Of a DNA stretch of 64,000 nucleotides, positions 24,243-33,122 are shown piece after piece. How positions within the stretch are numbered: position 1 is the first letter of the stretch; each line of letters starts with the position of its first letter. This stretch comes from an uncultured Bacilli bacterium (GTDB taxonomy: Bacteria; Bacillota_I; Bacilli_A; RF39; UBA660), in assembly GCA_934098515.1 (NCBI GenBank), contig CAKOOK010000004.1:1-64000 (forward strand). Direction: 5' to 3'. The notes beneath the pieces are model-generated. The model was not told the DNA's origin. It made no database searches and saw nothing but the letters and a program-made list of their open reading frames with translations. The position numbers were made by a program, and so were the translations under genes.

Positions 24243-24581
24243 ATGAATCTTATTGACAAAATTAATCAAAAACAAATTAAACCAAACACTCCTGAATTTC
24301 GTGTTGGTGATACAGTAAGAGTTGATGTATGGATCAAAGAAGGTAAGAAAGAAAGAATCCAAGCTTTTGAAGGACTAGTAGTTTCTAAAAAAGGTGGTTC
24401 TGTTTCTGAAAGATTTACTGTAAGAAAGAAAAGTGGAAGTGTTGGCGTATCAAGAGTATTTGCTGTAAACAGCCCTGAAATTGACAAAATTACTGTTGTT
24501 AAAAAAGGTATGGTACGTAGAGCAAAACTTAACTTCTTAAAGGGTATGAAGAAAGAATACAAAGTTAAAGAAAGAAACTAA
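24243..24581 (+). CDS. rplS: Ribosomal protein L19
   Basis: The 112-aa protein is the normal length, with FRVGDTVRVDVWIKEGKKER, IQAFEGLVV and SPEIDKITVVKKGMVRRAKL. It sits at the interface of the ribosomal subunits. RBS GAAAGGA lies upstream. rimM-trmD-rplS order is the standard bacterial arrangement, here with one extra gene inserted and its own promoter. A terminator follows. Confidence 0.97.
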   Translation: MNLIDKINQKQIKPNTPEFRVGDTVRVDVWIKEGKKERIQAFEGLVVSKKGGSVSERFTVRKKSGSVGVSRVFAVNSPEIDKITVVKKGMVRRAKLNFLKGMKKEYKVKERN

Positions 24582-24608
24582 GTTAGGATTAAATTCCTAG
24601 CTTTTTTT
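24581..24608 (+). terminator. Terminator after rplS
   Basis: AGTTAGGA (24581-24588) pairs with TCCTAGCT (24595-24602), followed by seven T. Confidence 0.85.
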
Positions 24609-24609
24609 G

Positions 24610-24652
24610 TTTACAAAAAGACTATCATGTTTTATAATTTTAATTATGATAG
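24610..24652 (+). promoter_or_regulatory. Promoter and inverted repeat of hypervariable protein copy 2
   Basis: TTTACA (24610-24615), 17-bp spacer, TATAAT (24633-24638). An inverted repeat CTATCAT (24622-24628)/ATGATAG (24646-24652) flanks the -10 box and could be an operator or a 5' hairpin next to the RBS AGGAG at 24651-24655. Confidence 0.75.
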
Positions 24653-24663
24653 GAGACAATAAA

Positions 24664-26208
24664 ATGGATAAACAATTAAAAAAAATATATTTATATATAG
24701 GAATATTTGTTGCAATAATCTTTATTGGAGCAACATATGCATTCTTTACTGCCGGAATGAGTTCTGAAACAAGCACCACAGTAAGAGCAGATGCCGGAAC
24801 AATGAAAATAACTTATGATGGAGGAAAAGATATAAATCTAGCTGGAATATATCCTAAAGATGATGTATGGGCTACAAAAACTATAACTGTAACTGGTAAT
24901 AATACAACTGATGCACAGATGTATTATAAGTTAACTTTAATAGTAGACTCAAATACATTTAAAACAGATGATCCATTACAATATGAATTAGTAAGTACTA
25001 ATACAAGTACTAATGGAGAAATAATCCCAAATATATCTAAAAAAGATATAACTGGAACATCTATTGAACTAGGTAGTGGACACTTTGTAAAAGCAAATAA
25101 TGCAAGTCATACATATCTATTAAAGATATATTATCCTAAAAAGGCAACTAGTCAAAATGCAAATCAAGGAGCAGCATTTAGTGCTCATGTAGAGATAACA
25201 AGTGCTAAAGCACCTAAAACTAATGGGAAATTATCAGAATTAGTATTATATAATAATGAAGTTAAAGCTCCAATTACAACACCAGGAGCAGCAATATCTA
25301 CTGCTGATGAAGCACTTTTAGCAAGTGCAGAAGATGATTATGGAACTTCTTATTATTTTAGAGGCGCTGTAACAAATAACTATGTAGAATTTGCTAATAA
25401 ATGCTGGAGAATAGTTAGAGTTGGAGGAGATGGCTCTGTAAAACTTATCTTACACAATGATAATACTGCAGGAGCTGCTAATCCTTGTGATGCTGCAAAT
25501 AATAGTACTAGTGCAGCATTTGCTAGATACAATGGAACAACATATATAAGTGCATTTAATACAAATTATAATGATAATGCATATGTTGGATTTAAGTATG
25601 GCACTGCTGGAGCTAGTGATTATGCAACTACTCATGCTAACATAAATAATAGTACAATACTAACTAATTTAGAAACTTGGTATGATAATAATCTAAAAAT
25701 ATATGAAAGCGTAATAGATGATAATGTATGGTGTAATGATAAAACAAATGTAACAGATACAACACATGATCCTTGGGGTTGGTCACCAAATGGTTTGGGT
25801 TATGCTAAGAATCTAACTTATTATGGTGCTACACAAAGATTAGTAAGTGCAGGTGCTAGTGCTGGTGGCACGGGTCCAAGTTTAAAATGTAATGGAGAAT
25901 TAAGTAAAATAAATTCAAAAATAGGATTAATAACTGCTGATGAATTAGCATATGCAGGATATGCTTATAGTCAAGTTAATACTACAACATATTTACAAGA
26001 AAATGCTACAGATACTTATTGGTGGTCTTTGTCTCCTATCGGCTTCTATGGCAGCCGTGCTCGCGTTTGGCTCGTTGTCGGCAGCCTTGGCCGCTTCGAT
26101 CGCAGCGACGTGGTTGGCACTGACGCGGTTCGTCCTTCGATTTCTCTTAAGTCGACGACCAACGTAACCGGTGAAGGAACCAGTGATAAACCTTTTGTTG
26201 TAGATTAA
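24664..26208 (+). CDS. Hypervariable surface protein, DGR-target type (copy 2), TasA/SipW-like N-terminus
   Basis: The 514-aa protein has an N-terminal signal/anchor (IFVAIIFIGATYAFFTAG) resembling SipW-processed TasA/camelysin-type exported proteins, and a first beta domain to ~185 (TMKITYDGG, TITVTGNN). It then shares with copies 1 and 3 the NEVKAPITTPGAA hinge, the EDDYGTSYYFRGAVTNNYVEF core, two Cys-containing blocks (ANPCDAAN, VWCNDK), CNGELSKI, and the C-terminal variable domain (residues ~459-488) ending VRPSISLKS. It should be secreted or surface-held and bind a variable ligand. ATG 24664 follows AGGAG; an earlier in-frame start at 24607 lies inside the promoter. A nucleoside phosphorylase gene follows within 20 bp. 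Confidence 0.9.
   Translation: MDKQLKKIYLYIGIFVAIIFIGATYAFFTAGMSSETSTTVRADAGTMKITYDGGKDINLAGIYPKDDVWATKTITVTGNNTTDAQMYYKLTLIVDSNTFKTDDPLQYELVSTNTSTNGEIIPNISKKDITGTSIELGSGHFVKANNASHTYLLKIYYPKKATSQNANQGAAFSAHVEITSAKAPKTNGKLSELVLYNNEVKAPITTPGAAISTADEALLASAEDDYGTSYYFRGAVTNNYVEFANKCWRIVRVGGDGSVKLILHNDNTAGAANPCDAANNSTSAAFARYNGTTYISAFNTNYNDNAYVGFKYGTAGASDYATTHANINNSTILTNLETWYDNNLKIYESVIDDNVWCNDKTNVTDTTHDPWGWSPNGLGYAKNLTYYGATQRLVSAGASAGGTGPSLKCNGELSKINSKIGLITADELAYAGYAYSQVNTTTYLQENATDTYWWSLSPIGFYGSRARVWLVVGSLGRFDRSDVVGTDAVRPSISLKSTTNVTGEGTSDKPFVVD
26030..26151 (+). repeat. Putative DGR variable repeat VR2
   Basis: GC-rich segment aligned without gaps to VR1 and VR3. Codons for the invariant Phe, Gly, Ala, Val-Trp, Val, Gly, Phe and Val are kept while the rest differ, mostly at bases 1 and 2 with C/T at base 3 (27 of 30 codons end in a pyrimidine). 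The tail through GTCGACGACCAACGTAACCG is identical to VR3. Confidence 0.75.
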
Positions 26209-26227
26209 TTTATTTAGTAGGAGTGTT

Positions 26228-27451
26228 ATGAATATTATTGATATAATTACTAAGAAGAAGAACAAGCAAGTGTTAAATTATGAAGAACTGAAATATGCTT
26301 TTGATGGGTTTTTAAATAATAAAATTAAAGATTATCAAATGAGTGCTTTGCTTATGGCAATAACTATTAATGGGATGACTTATGAAGAGACTTTGGATCT
26401 GACTGATATTTTTATTAAGAGTGGTGAGGTTTATACGTTTGATAAGCCGGTATGTGATAAGCATAGTACTGGGGGAATTGGTGATACTGTTACTTTAATA
26501 ATTGCTCCTATTGTAGCTGCTTTAAATGTGCCAATGGCTAAGATGAGTGGTAGAGGTTTAGGCATTACTGGCGGTACTATAGATAAGTTAGAAAGTATTC
26601 CTGGATTTAATGTTAATTTGACTAAGGATGAGTTTTATAAGGGAGTTAAGGAGATAGGCTTAGCCGTTAGTTCTCAGACTAAAAGTTTAGTTCCACTAGA
26701 TAAGGTTATATATTCTTTAAGGGATGTTACTGGTACTACGGAAAGTATTCCTCTTATTGCTTCGTCTATTATGAGTAAGAAGATTGCTTCTGGAGCTACA
26801 TATATTGTAATTGATATTAAGTGTGGTGAAGGTGCTCTTATTAAGAGTGAAAAGGACGCTGAGGAATTATCCTTGTATTTGACTAAGATAGGTGAGCATT
26901 TTGGAAGAAATGTTAAAACACTTATTACTGATATGGATGAGCCTTTATCTAGTGCGGTTGGTAATGCTTTAGAGGTTTTAGAGGCTAAAGAAGTGCTTGA
27001 AACTAATAAGCTATGTAGGCTTAGAGAGGTGTCTTTAGAGGTATCTGCTAATATTATAAGTATGGCTAAGAATATTAAGGTGAGTGAAGCTAAGATATTG
27101 TGTGCTAAGGTTTTAGAAAATAAGACTGCGTATAAGATGTTTGAGAAGTGGATTAGCTACCAACATGGTGATTTGAGTAAAGTTAAAGTAAGTGATAAGA
27201 TTATTAAACTTAAAAGTAATAAAGATGGTGTTATAACTAAAATAAGTGCTTTAAAGGTTGGTAAGCTTGCTGGATTACTTGGAGCTAGTCGTAAGACTAA
27301 AGAGGATAATATTGATTATAGTGTTGGGGTTAAGTTGTTATGTGAGGCTGGAGATAGTGTTATAAAGGGACAGGATTTAGCTTTATTATATGTTAATGAT
27401 TTGAATGTTAAATTAGATGAAGAAGATTTAAAAATATTTGAAATAAAATAG
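26228..27451 (+). CDS. pdp: Pyrimidine-nucleoside (thymidine) phosphorylase
   Basis: The 407-aa protein cleaves thymidine/uridine with phosphate for nucleoside salvage. Family signatures: DKHSTGGIGDTVTL (phosphate loop), MSGRGLGITGGTIDKLESIPG (the phosphorylase signature), SLRDVTGTTESIPLIASSIMSKK and KCGEGA. The length is slightly below the ~430 usual. It follows copy 2 with a 19-bp gap and RBS AGGAG and may share its promoter, an odd pairing of a salvage enzyme with a variable surface protein. Confidence 0.94.
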   Translation: MNIIDIITKKKNKQVLNYEELKYAFDGFLNNKIKDYQMSALLMAITINGMTYEETLDLTDIFIKSGEVYTFDKPVCDKHSTGGIGDTVTLIIAPIVAALNVPMAKMSGRGLGITGGTIDKLESIPGFNVNLTKDEFYKGVKEIGLAVSSQTKSLVPLDKVIYSLRDVTGTTESIPLIASSIMSKKIASGATYIVIDIKCGEGALIKSEKDAEELSLYLTKIGEHFGRNVKTLITDMDEPLSSAVGNALEVLEAKEVLETNKLCRLREVSLEVSANIISMAKNIKVSEAKILCAKVLENKTAYKMFEKWISYQHGDLSKVKVSDKIIKLKSNKDGVITKISALKVGKLAGLLGASRKTKEDNIDYSVGVKLLCEAGDSVIKGQDLALLYVNDLNVKLDEEDLKIFEIK

Positions 27452-27468
27452 ATAATCTTCTTTTTTTT
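27421..27468 (+). terminator. Terminator overlapping the 3' end of the phosphorylase gene
   Basis: AGAAGATT (27421-27428) pairs with AATCTTCT (27454-27461), with a 25-nt loop containing the stop codon and a T run to 27468. Confidence 0.6.
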
Positions 27469-27480
27469 GTGAGTTACATG

Positions 27481-27489
27481 TGATATACT
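27481..27489 (+). promoter_or_regulatory. Extended -10 promoter candidate of the Tad locus
   Basis: TGATATACT gives an extended -10 (TG-n-TATACT) with no clear -35. The same TGTGATATACTAATT string precedes the HerA gene at 58316-58330. Confidence 0.4.
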
Positions 27490-27515
27490 AATTGTATATG
27501 ATAGGGGAGGCTAGT

Positions 27516-27827
27516 ATGAGTAAGAAAGGGCAAGCACTTATTGAGTTTATTTTGATTATGCCGGTTATGGTTTATCTTATATTGGTGTTTGTGGATTTTT
27601 CTTTGATACTAAGTACTAAGAATAAGTTAGAGAATAATGTTAGTAATTTAGTTATGGAGTATAAGGAAACGGGCTTATGCCCTGAAGGGGCTTTGTGTGA
27701 ATCTAGTGATAAGTATGAAAAGATTGCTCTTAGAGAGAAATATGTTCCTAAAACTCCTGGTCTAAGTTTAATCCTTAAAGAACCTTATTATATTAAAAGT
27801 GAAAGAGTGGTTTTAAAGGATGAATAA
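27516..27827 (+). CDS. TadE-like pseudopilin 1
   Basis: The 103-aa protein begins MSKKGQALIEFILIMPVMVYLI, the TadE pattern (KGQALIEF) with one N-terminal hydrophobic helix and a short extracellular tail containing CPEGALC. TadE-like proteins are minor pseudopilins processed by a prepilin peptidase. RBS GGGGAGG fixes ATG 27516; an in-frame ATG at 27492 is upstream. First gene of the Tad cluster, overlapping the next by 8 bp. Confidence 0.8.
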   Translation: MSKKGQALIEFILIMPVMVYLILVFVDFSLILSTKNKLENNVSNLVMEYKETGLCPEGALCESSDKYEKIALREKYVPKTPGLSLILKEPYYIKSERVVLKDE

Positions 27828-28143
27828 AAAAGCTCAGGCACTTGCACTTTTTATTACGATAATTCCAGTTATATTCATTGTTATTATCTTTGTTTATGAG
27901 TCTGGTGTATTTGTAAATGAGAAAAATCGTGTTCTAGGTGTTCTTGATAGTACAGTTGAAGAAGCTAAGAGATATGATTTAAGTGATGATGAGATAATAG
28001 ATTTATTAAATAAAAATAGTATTCGTAAAGAAGATATAGAGATAGTTAATCATGAAGGGATAAAGACAATTATTATTAAAGTTAAATATCCGGTAATAAA
28101 TAAAACTTATGAGATAAAAACAAAGATGAAGGAGGCAGAATAA
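27820..28143 (+). CDS. TadE/TadG-like pseudopilin 2
   Basis: The 107-aa protein starts MNKKAQALALFITIIPVIFIV with a hydrophobic helix and a short acidic periplasm-side domain. It is like TadE but has lost the Glu at the usual +5 position. Translationally coupled at both ends (overlap with TadE-like 1, TAATG overlap with the ATPase). Confidence 0.7.
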   Translation: MNKKAQALALFITIIPVIFIVIIFVYESGVFVNEKNRVLGVLDSTVEEAKRYDLSDDEIIDLLNKNSIRKEDIEIVNHEGIKTIIIKVKYPVINKTYEIKTKMKEAE

Positions 28144-28886
28144 TGGCTAGAGGAACAAGTATAGCGGTCTTTGGTGCTAAGGGTGGAACTGGTAAGACTA
28201 TTTTTGCACTTAATTTGGCTGGTGCTATGTCTAAGCTTGATAAGAAATGTTTGATTATTGATGCTGATCTTTATTCAGGACAAATAGATTGTGCTCTTAA
28301 TAAGAAACCAAAAAAAGATATATATAATTTTGCAGATGATTATAGTAATAATCGTTATAAAGATTTTGAAGATTATGTTACGGTTTATAATAAAAATATT
28401 TCTTTTATTGGGGCTCCTACTGATCCTAGAAGAGCTAATAAGATTGATCCTAAGTATTTAAGTATAATTTTAGATAAGGCTCTTTTTAAGTATGATTTTG
28501 TTATATTTGATATGTCACATATATTAAATGAGGTTAATGTTAATATTTTGGATATGGTTGATAAGATTTTACTTGTTACGACTAATGATCCACTAGATTT
28601 AAAGAATTTAAAGACAGTTCTAAGTTTATTTAAGGATAGTAGTATAAATAAGTATAAGGTTATTTTAAATGATTCAGTGGCAAATAATCGTGATTATTTT
28701 TCTTTATATGATTTAAAGGTGATTATTGATAATAATATTGATTATATTATAAGTAATAAGTTTTATGTACCTAATATGGATGCTTATGTGTTTGATGGGA
28801 AGATTTTTACTCTTGAGGCTAGAAAGTATCCTGATGAGGATGTGTTTAATTTGATTATTAAGGATGCAGGTGGTAAAGATGAGTAA
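28143..28886 (+). CDS. tadZ: CpaE/TadZ-like ParA-type ATPase
   Basis: The 247-aa protein has a deviant Walker A KGGTGKT (residues 13-19, Lys18) and IIDADLYSGQ, as in MinD/ParA ATPases. The usual N-terminal receiver-like domain of TadZ is missing. In Tad systems it places the machinery at the pole. RBS AAGGAGG. It overlaps tadA by 8 bp. Confidence 0.85.
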   Translation: MARGTSIAVFGAKGGTGKTIFALNLAGAMSKLDKKCLIIDADLYSGQIDCALNKKPKKDIYNFADDYSNNRYKDFEDYVTVYNKNISFIGAPTDPRRANKIDPKYLSIILDKALFKYDFVIFDMSHILNEVNVNILDMVDKILLVTTNDPLDLKNLKTVLSLFKDSSINKYKVILNDSVANNRDYFSLYDLKVIIDNNIDYIISNKFYVPNMDAYVFDGKIFTLEARKYPDEDVFNLIIKDAGGKDE

Positions 28887-30198
28887 AAGCTTAACTGAGA
28901 ATTTTGATTTTAAGCCAATATATAATGCTGAGGATAGTATAGTTAGTGATTATGAGGTATTTAAAGATAAGAAGTTACTTGATAATCTTAGAAAGATAAT
29001 TATTGAGGATTTGATTGATAAGGAGATACCTACTAATAAGGAGTTAAGTGAGTTTGTTAATGAGGAGATTGATAGGTGTTTAGAGGGATATGATTTAACT
29101 AATTTGGAGAGAAATCATATATTTAATTTGATTGAATCAGAGATAAATGGTTATGGACCGATTACTGAGCTTTTAAATGATCCTAATGTTACAGAGATTA
29201 TGGTTAATGGACCTAGTGAGGTTTATGTAGAGATTGATGGTAAGTTAGTTAAGGATACTAGTGTTTCTTTTATTAATGATAATCACATAGAGCGTACTAT
29301 TCAAAGGCTTATTCAGCCTCTAGGAAGAACTATTGATAGTTCTAATCCTATGGTAGATTCTAGGCTTAAGGATGGGTCAAGAATTAATGCGGTATTGCCT
29401 CCTTTAAGTGTAAATGGGCCGGTTATTACTATACGTAAGTTTAAGCATAATATGACTAAGGTAGAGGATTTGCTTAGAGTTGGTACTATGACTACTGATA
29501 TGGCTAAATTTTTAGAGGCGTGTGTTAGAGGAAAACTTAATATTATTGTTTGTGGTGGAACTGGTTCTGGTAAGACGACTCTTTTAAATATTATAAGTGG
29601 TTTTATTGGAAATGATGAACGTATTATTACAATAGAGGATGCTGCTGAGTTAAAGTTAGAACAGGAACATGTTATATCGCTTGAAACAAGAACTGCTAAT
29701 TATAATAAGGGGAGTGTTGTTACTGTTAGAGATTTGGTTATTAATGCTCTTCGTATGAGGCCAGATAGAATAATTGTTGGAGAATGTCGTGGTAAAGAGG
29801 CTTTTGATATGTTACAAGCAATGAATACTGGACATGATGGATCACTTACTACGTTACATGCTAATAGTCCAGAAGATGCTTTAAATAGATTAGAGACTTT
29901 AGTGCTTATGAGTGGTATTGATATTCCAATTAAAGCAGTTAGGGAATATATTGAAAATGCAATAAATATTGTTGTAAATATTCAAAGAATGCATGATGGT
30001 AAAAGAAAAATAACTTCTATATGTGAAGTTGATGGGTTTGATAAAGATATGATTAAACTTATTCCTATATTTGAGTTTGTTCAAATGGGACTTACAGATA
30101 CTGGTGAGGAAAGAGGAGAGTTTACTTGTAAGAATAAAAAACCTAATGTTGCTAAATTACTTAAATCAAGGGGAATTAAATTAGATATGCTTAAATAG
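28879..30198 (+). CDS. tadA: Tad secretion ATPase TadA/CpaF
   Basis: The 439-aa protein is a VirB11-type hexameric ATPase: [42 protein letters not shown], Walker [11 protein letters not shown] (Lys232), [17 protein letters not shown] (Walker B region) and [13 protein letters not shown] (His box). It powers pilus assembly or secretion. ATG 28879 has AGGTGG just before it; an ATG at 28864 lies in frame upstream. Confidence 0.94.
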   Translation: MSKSLTENFDFKPIYNAEDSIVSDYEVFKDKKLLDNLRKIIIEDLIDKEIPTNKELSEFVNEEIDRCLEGYDLTNLERNHIFNLIESEINGYGPITELLNDPNVTEIMVNGPSEVYVEIDGKLVKDTSVSFINDNHIERTIQRLIQPLGRTIDSSNPMVDSRLKDGSRINAVLPPLSVNGPVITIRKFKHNMTKVEDLLRVGTMTTDMAKFLEACVRGKLNIIVCGGTGSGKTTLLNIISGFIGNDERIITIEDAAELKLEQEHVISLETRTANYNKGSVVTVRDLVINALRMRPDRIIVGECRGKEAFDMLQAMNTGHDGSLTTLHANSPEDALNRLETLVLMSGIDIPIKAVREYIENAINIVVNIQRMHDGKRKITSICEVDGFDKDMIKLIPIFEFVQMGLTDTGEERGEFTCKNKKPNVAKLLKSRGIKLDMLK

Positions 30199-30212
30199 AA
30201 AGGAGTACTTTT

Positions 30213-31211
30213 ATGGATAAGATATTAAAACTTGCTATATTTATAAGTGCGATTATTTTACTTTTAGTAATTGCTATTTATGAAATTTTAAAGATTAGAA
30301 GAACGATTAAAATAGCTAATAGAATAGATAAGTTTACTCTTAAGGTTCCAGGTAATAGTGAACCAACTATTGGCGATGATTTTAATAAAAGTGTTAATGC
30401 TTTAATTAGTAAGATGAGTAGTATTTTATCTAGAAGTGCATACTTTACTAAAAGAGCATGTAAATATGATAAGTATGTTACGATAAAGAAGAATTCTAAT
30501 TATAAGTTTGATGTTTATAGTATTAAGATTTTAATTAGTATTTTGGTTTTTATAATATATACTTTAACTTCTGTTTTAAATAGAACTTTTGAGTTACCAC
30601 TTGGATTAGTTTTTTTGGTACTGGGATATTTTGTTACAGATATTTATTTGGAGATTTTAAATCAAATTAGAATAAAGAATATTGAAGGTGATTTGCTTAA
30701 AGCAATTATTATTATGAATAATGCTTTTAAGTCAGGGTTAAATATTACTAATGCGATTGATGTTGTTATAAATGATTTAGATGGTCCAGTAAAGGATGAG
30801 TTTATGCTTATTAAGAAAGATTTATCTAGTGGTATAGATACATCTGAGGCTTTTAATCGTTTTTATAGGAGAGTAAGGTTAGAAGATGCTCAGTATATAT
30901 CTAGTAGTTTAAGTATTTTAAATGTTACTGGAGGTAATATTACATTTATTTTTTCAAATATTGAGGAGGCTTTAACTAATAAGAAGAGGCTTAAGGATGA
31001 ACTTAAAGCGATGACAGCATCTAGTATGGTTGTTTATCGAATTCTTACTTTTATGCCATTTATATTAATTTTTATTATTTTAATGCTTAACAAGGATTAT
31101 TTTAATCCATTATTTAATAATGTATTAGGTATATTTGCAATTGTTTTGGTTCTTGTTCTTTATACAATATATATCTTTGTTATTAGAAAGATTCTTAAGG
31201 TGGAGTTATGA
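30213..31211 (+). CDS. tadB: Tad inner-membrane platform protein TadB
   Basis: The 332-aa protein has an N-terminal TM segment, a T2SS-F domain with AFKSGLNITNAIDVV and ISSSLSILNVTGGNITFIF, and C-terminal TM helices. It forms the membrane platform with TadC. RBS AAAGGAG. The end overlaps tadC (ATGA type). Confidence 0.88.
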   Translation: MDKILKLAIFISAIILLLVIAIYEILKIRRTIKIANRIDKFTLKVPGNSEPTIGDDFNKSVNALISKMSSILSRSAYFTKRACKYDKYVTIKKNSNYKFDVYSIKILISILVFIIYTLTSVLNRTFELPLGLVFLVLGYFVTDIYLEILNQIRIKNIEGDLLKAIIIMNNAFKSGLNITNAIDVVINDLDGPVKDEFMLIKKDLSSGIDTSEAFNRFYRRVRLEDAQYISSSLSILNVTGGNITFIFSNIEEALTNKKRLKDELKAMTASSMVVYRILTFMPFILIFIILMLNKDYFNPLFNNVLGIFAIVLVLVLYTIYIFVIRKILKVEL

Positions 31212-31909
31212 GAAGTGTTACATTAAAATTATTTAGTAATAAAACTATTTCAAGGTTTAAGAAGAAAAGTATGGCTTTAGGAATTAAGAATAAGAGTTCT
31301 TATGTAAGTGATTTAAGTTTATATCTTTTGATAATTATTATTGCTTTTGTTGTTAGTATCATGTTTTGTTATCATAGGTTTTATCTTATAATATTATTAC
31401 CAATTGGAGCAGCTTTGCTATTTGAGTTTTTGTATTATGATGTAAGACTTGCTAAGAGAAGAGCACTTCTAAATAAGCAGGCGTTATTCTTTTTTCAAAT
31501 TTTAAGTTTGACTTTGGAGTCTGGTAATAATTTAAAGGGTGCTATTGAGCTTACTACGTCAAGTATATCTAATGATTTATCTGATGAATTTAAGAAAGCA
31601 CTTAGTGATATGAGGATGGGTAGTACAATGAATGAAGCATTACTAGATTTAGAGAAAAGAATTCCTAGTGAGGTAATTACTAATATTATATTAAATTTAA
31701 CTGAGTCTAATGTTTATGGTAGTGATATGATTAAGAGTCTTAATACTCAGATAGATTATTTAAATAATAAACTTGTATTAAGTGTTAGGGAACAAATTAA
31801 TAAGATGCCAATTAAGATAAGTGTAGTTAGTGTTCTATTATTTATTCCAATAATTTTACTTATTATTTTATCGCCACTTATTATAGAGTTAATTGGATTG
31901 TCAAATTAA
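31208..31909 (+). CDS. tadC: Tad inner-membrane platform protein TadC
   Basis: The 233-aa T2SS-F family protein has TM helices near residues 38-75 and at the C-terminus, and the conserved FQILSLTLESGNNLKGAIEL, DMRMGSTMNEALLDLEKR motifs. Last gene of the cluster; no secretin, pilin (Flp) or prepilin peptidase is in the window. Confidence 0.88.
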   Translation: MRSVTLKLFSNKTISRFKKKSMALGIKNKSSYVSDLSLYLLIIIIAFVVSIMFCYHRFYLIILLPIGAALLFEFLYYDVRLAKRRALLNKQALFFFQILSLTLESGNNLKGAIELTTSSISNDLSDEFKKALSDMRMGSTMNEALLDLEKRIPSEVITNIILNLTESNVYGSDMIKSLNTQIDYLNNKLVLSVREQINKMPIKISVVSVLLFIPIILLIILSPLIIELIGLSN

Positions 31910-31937
31910 AACATATATTTTGCGTATATGTTTTTTT
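31908..31937 (+). terminator. Terminator after tadC
   Basis: AAAACATATA (31908-31917) pairs with TATATGTTTT (31925-31934), T run to 31937. Confidence 0.9.
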
Positions 31938-31939
31938 CA

Positions 31940-31948
31940 TGGTATACT
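31940..31948 (+). promoter_or_regulatory. Extended -10 promoter candidate of ftsW-like gene
   Basis: TGGTATACT (TG-n-TATACT) 25 bp before the ATG; no clear -35. Confidence 0.4.
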
Positions 31949-31973
31949 TTACTATAGAGTGTAGGTGACGAAA

Positions 31974-33122
31974 ATGAAGAGTAACTTTAAAAAAATGGAT
32001 AAATTATTGCTTGTTTTAATGCTTGCATTTACTATTTTTGGCTTGGTAATGATCTTTAGTGCTTCGTCAATTACAGCTGTACTTTATAATGGCACTTATG
32101 AATCTTATTATTTTAATAAACAGCTTATTGTTGTTATTGCTTCTTGGATTATTGGATTTACAATTGTTTTAAAGTTAAAGACAAAGAGTTATGATTTTTT
32201 AGCTCCGGTTGGAATGATTGGTGTTTTGCTTTCGCTTATTTTGGTAATGAGTTATGGAACGATTACTAATGGATCTAAGAGCTGGTTTGATTTAGGGTTT
32301 GTTAGTGTTCAGCCATCTGAGTTTTTGAAACCAATTATGATTGTTTATTTAGCGGTATATTTTGATAAGCTTTTAAAAAGGAAAAATTATAATATATTTT
32401 TAATATTTGTGCCTTTTATTTTTATTGGTATATGTTTTGGCCTTATTGCTTTGCAGCCGGATTTAGGAACGGGATTAATTGTTGCTGGTATTGCGGGAAT
32501 TGTTTTTATGTTTTTGCCAGTTAATACTAAAGAGATGACTAAAATTAAAGTTGGGTGTGCAGGAGCTGCTATTTTAGGTTTGATTTTAATTTTTACTTAT
32601 TCATTAAATGGTGAGCAGACTAGTCGTTTAAACTTTAGAGCACCTTGTACTAGATATACGCAGAAGACTGGTTATCAGGTTTGTAATGGAATGATTGCAA
32701 TATCTAATGGGGGATTATTTGGGGTAGGTCTTGGTAATTCTACACAGAAGTATTTATATTTGCCAGAGGCTCATACTGACTTTATTTTTCCAATAGTTTG
32801 TGAAGAATTAGGTGCAGTTACTGGAGCGGTTGTTATTATTTTATATTTAGTTTTATTAATTAGACTTTTACAAATTGCTAGAAGAGCTGGTACTGTTAAA
32901 GGGTATATTATTGCTTTAGGAACATTTGCTTATATTTTATTACATTTGCTTATTAATTTTATGGGTATATTAGCACTTATTCCCCTTACTGGTGTTCCGG
33001 TTCCTTTCTTATCTTATGGTGGTTCTTATTATTTATGTTTAATTATGATGTTATTTGTTTGCGAAAGGGTAGTTATTGAATCTAAAAGTGAAGCTACTAA
33101 GAAAATTATAAATAGTATCTAA
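31974..33122 (+). CDS. SEDS-family peptidoglycan glycosyltransferase (FtsW/SpoVE/RodA)
   Basis: The 382-aa protein has ~10 TM helices and SEDS motifs: GLVMIFSASS, GSKSWFDLGFVSVQPSEF, ALQPDLGTG, GNSTQKYLYLPEAHTDFIFPIVCEELG and VPFLSYGGS. It polymerises glycan strands with a partner class B PBP, not present here. Being beside ylbJ and ylbL, either the division (FtsW) or the cortex (SpoVE) role is possible. ATG 31974 follows GTAGGTG; GTG 31965 is in frame. Confidence 0.92.
   Translation: MKSNFKKMDKLLLVLMLAFTIFGLVMIFSASSITAVLYNGTYESYYFNKQLIVVIASWIIGFTIVLKLKTKSYDFLAPVGMIGVLLSLILVMSYGTITNGSKSWFDLGFVSVQPSEFLKPIMIVYLAVYFDKLLKRKNYNIFLIFVPFIFIGICFGLIALQPDLGTGLIVAGIAGIVFMFLPVNTKEMTKIKVGCAGAAILGLILIFTYSLNGEQTSRLNFRAPCTRYTQKTGYQVCNGMIAISNGGLFGVGLGNSTQKYLYLPEAHTDFIFPIVCEELGAVTGAVVIILYLVLLIRLLQIARRAGTVKGYIIALGTFAYILLHLLINFMGILALIPLTGVPVPFLSYGGSYYLCLIMMLFVCERVVIESKSEATKKIINSI

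Noticed and set aside
25993..26265. Minus-strand open frame opposite variable repeat 2 (and a similar one at 43121-43342)
   Set aside because: They arise because the variable segment and its tail are GC-rich and low in stop codons; they lack an RBS and run across real genes.
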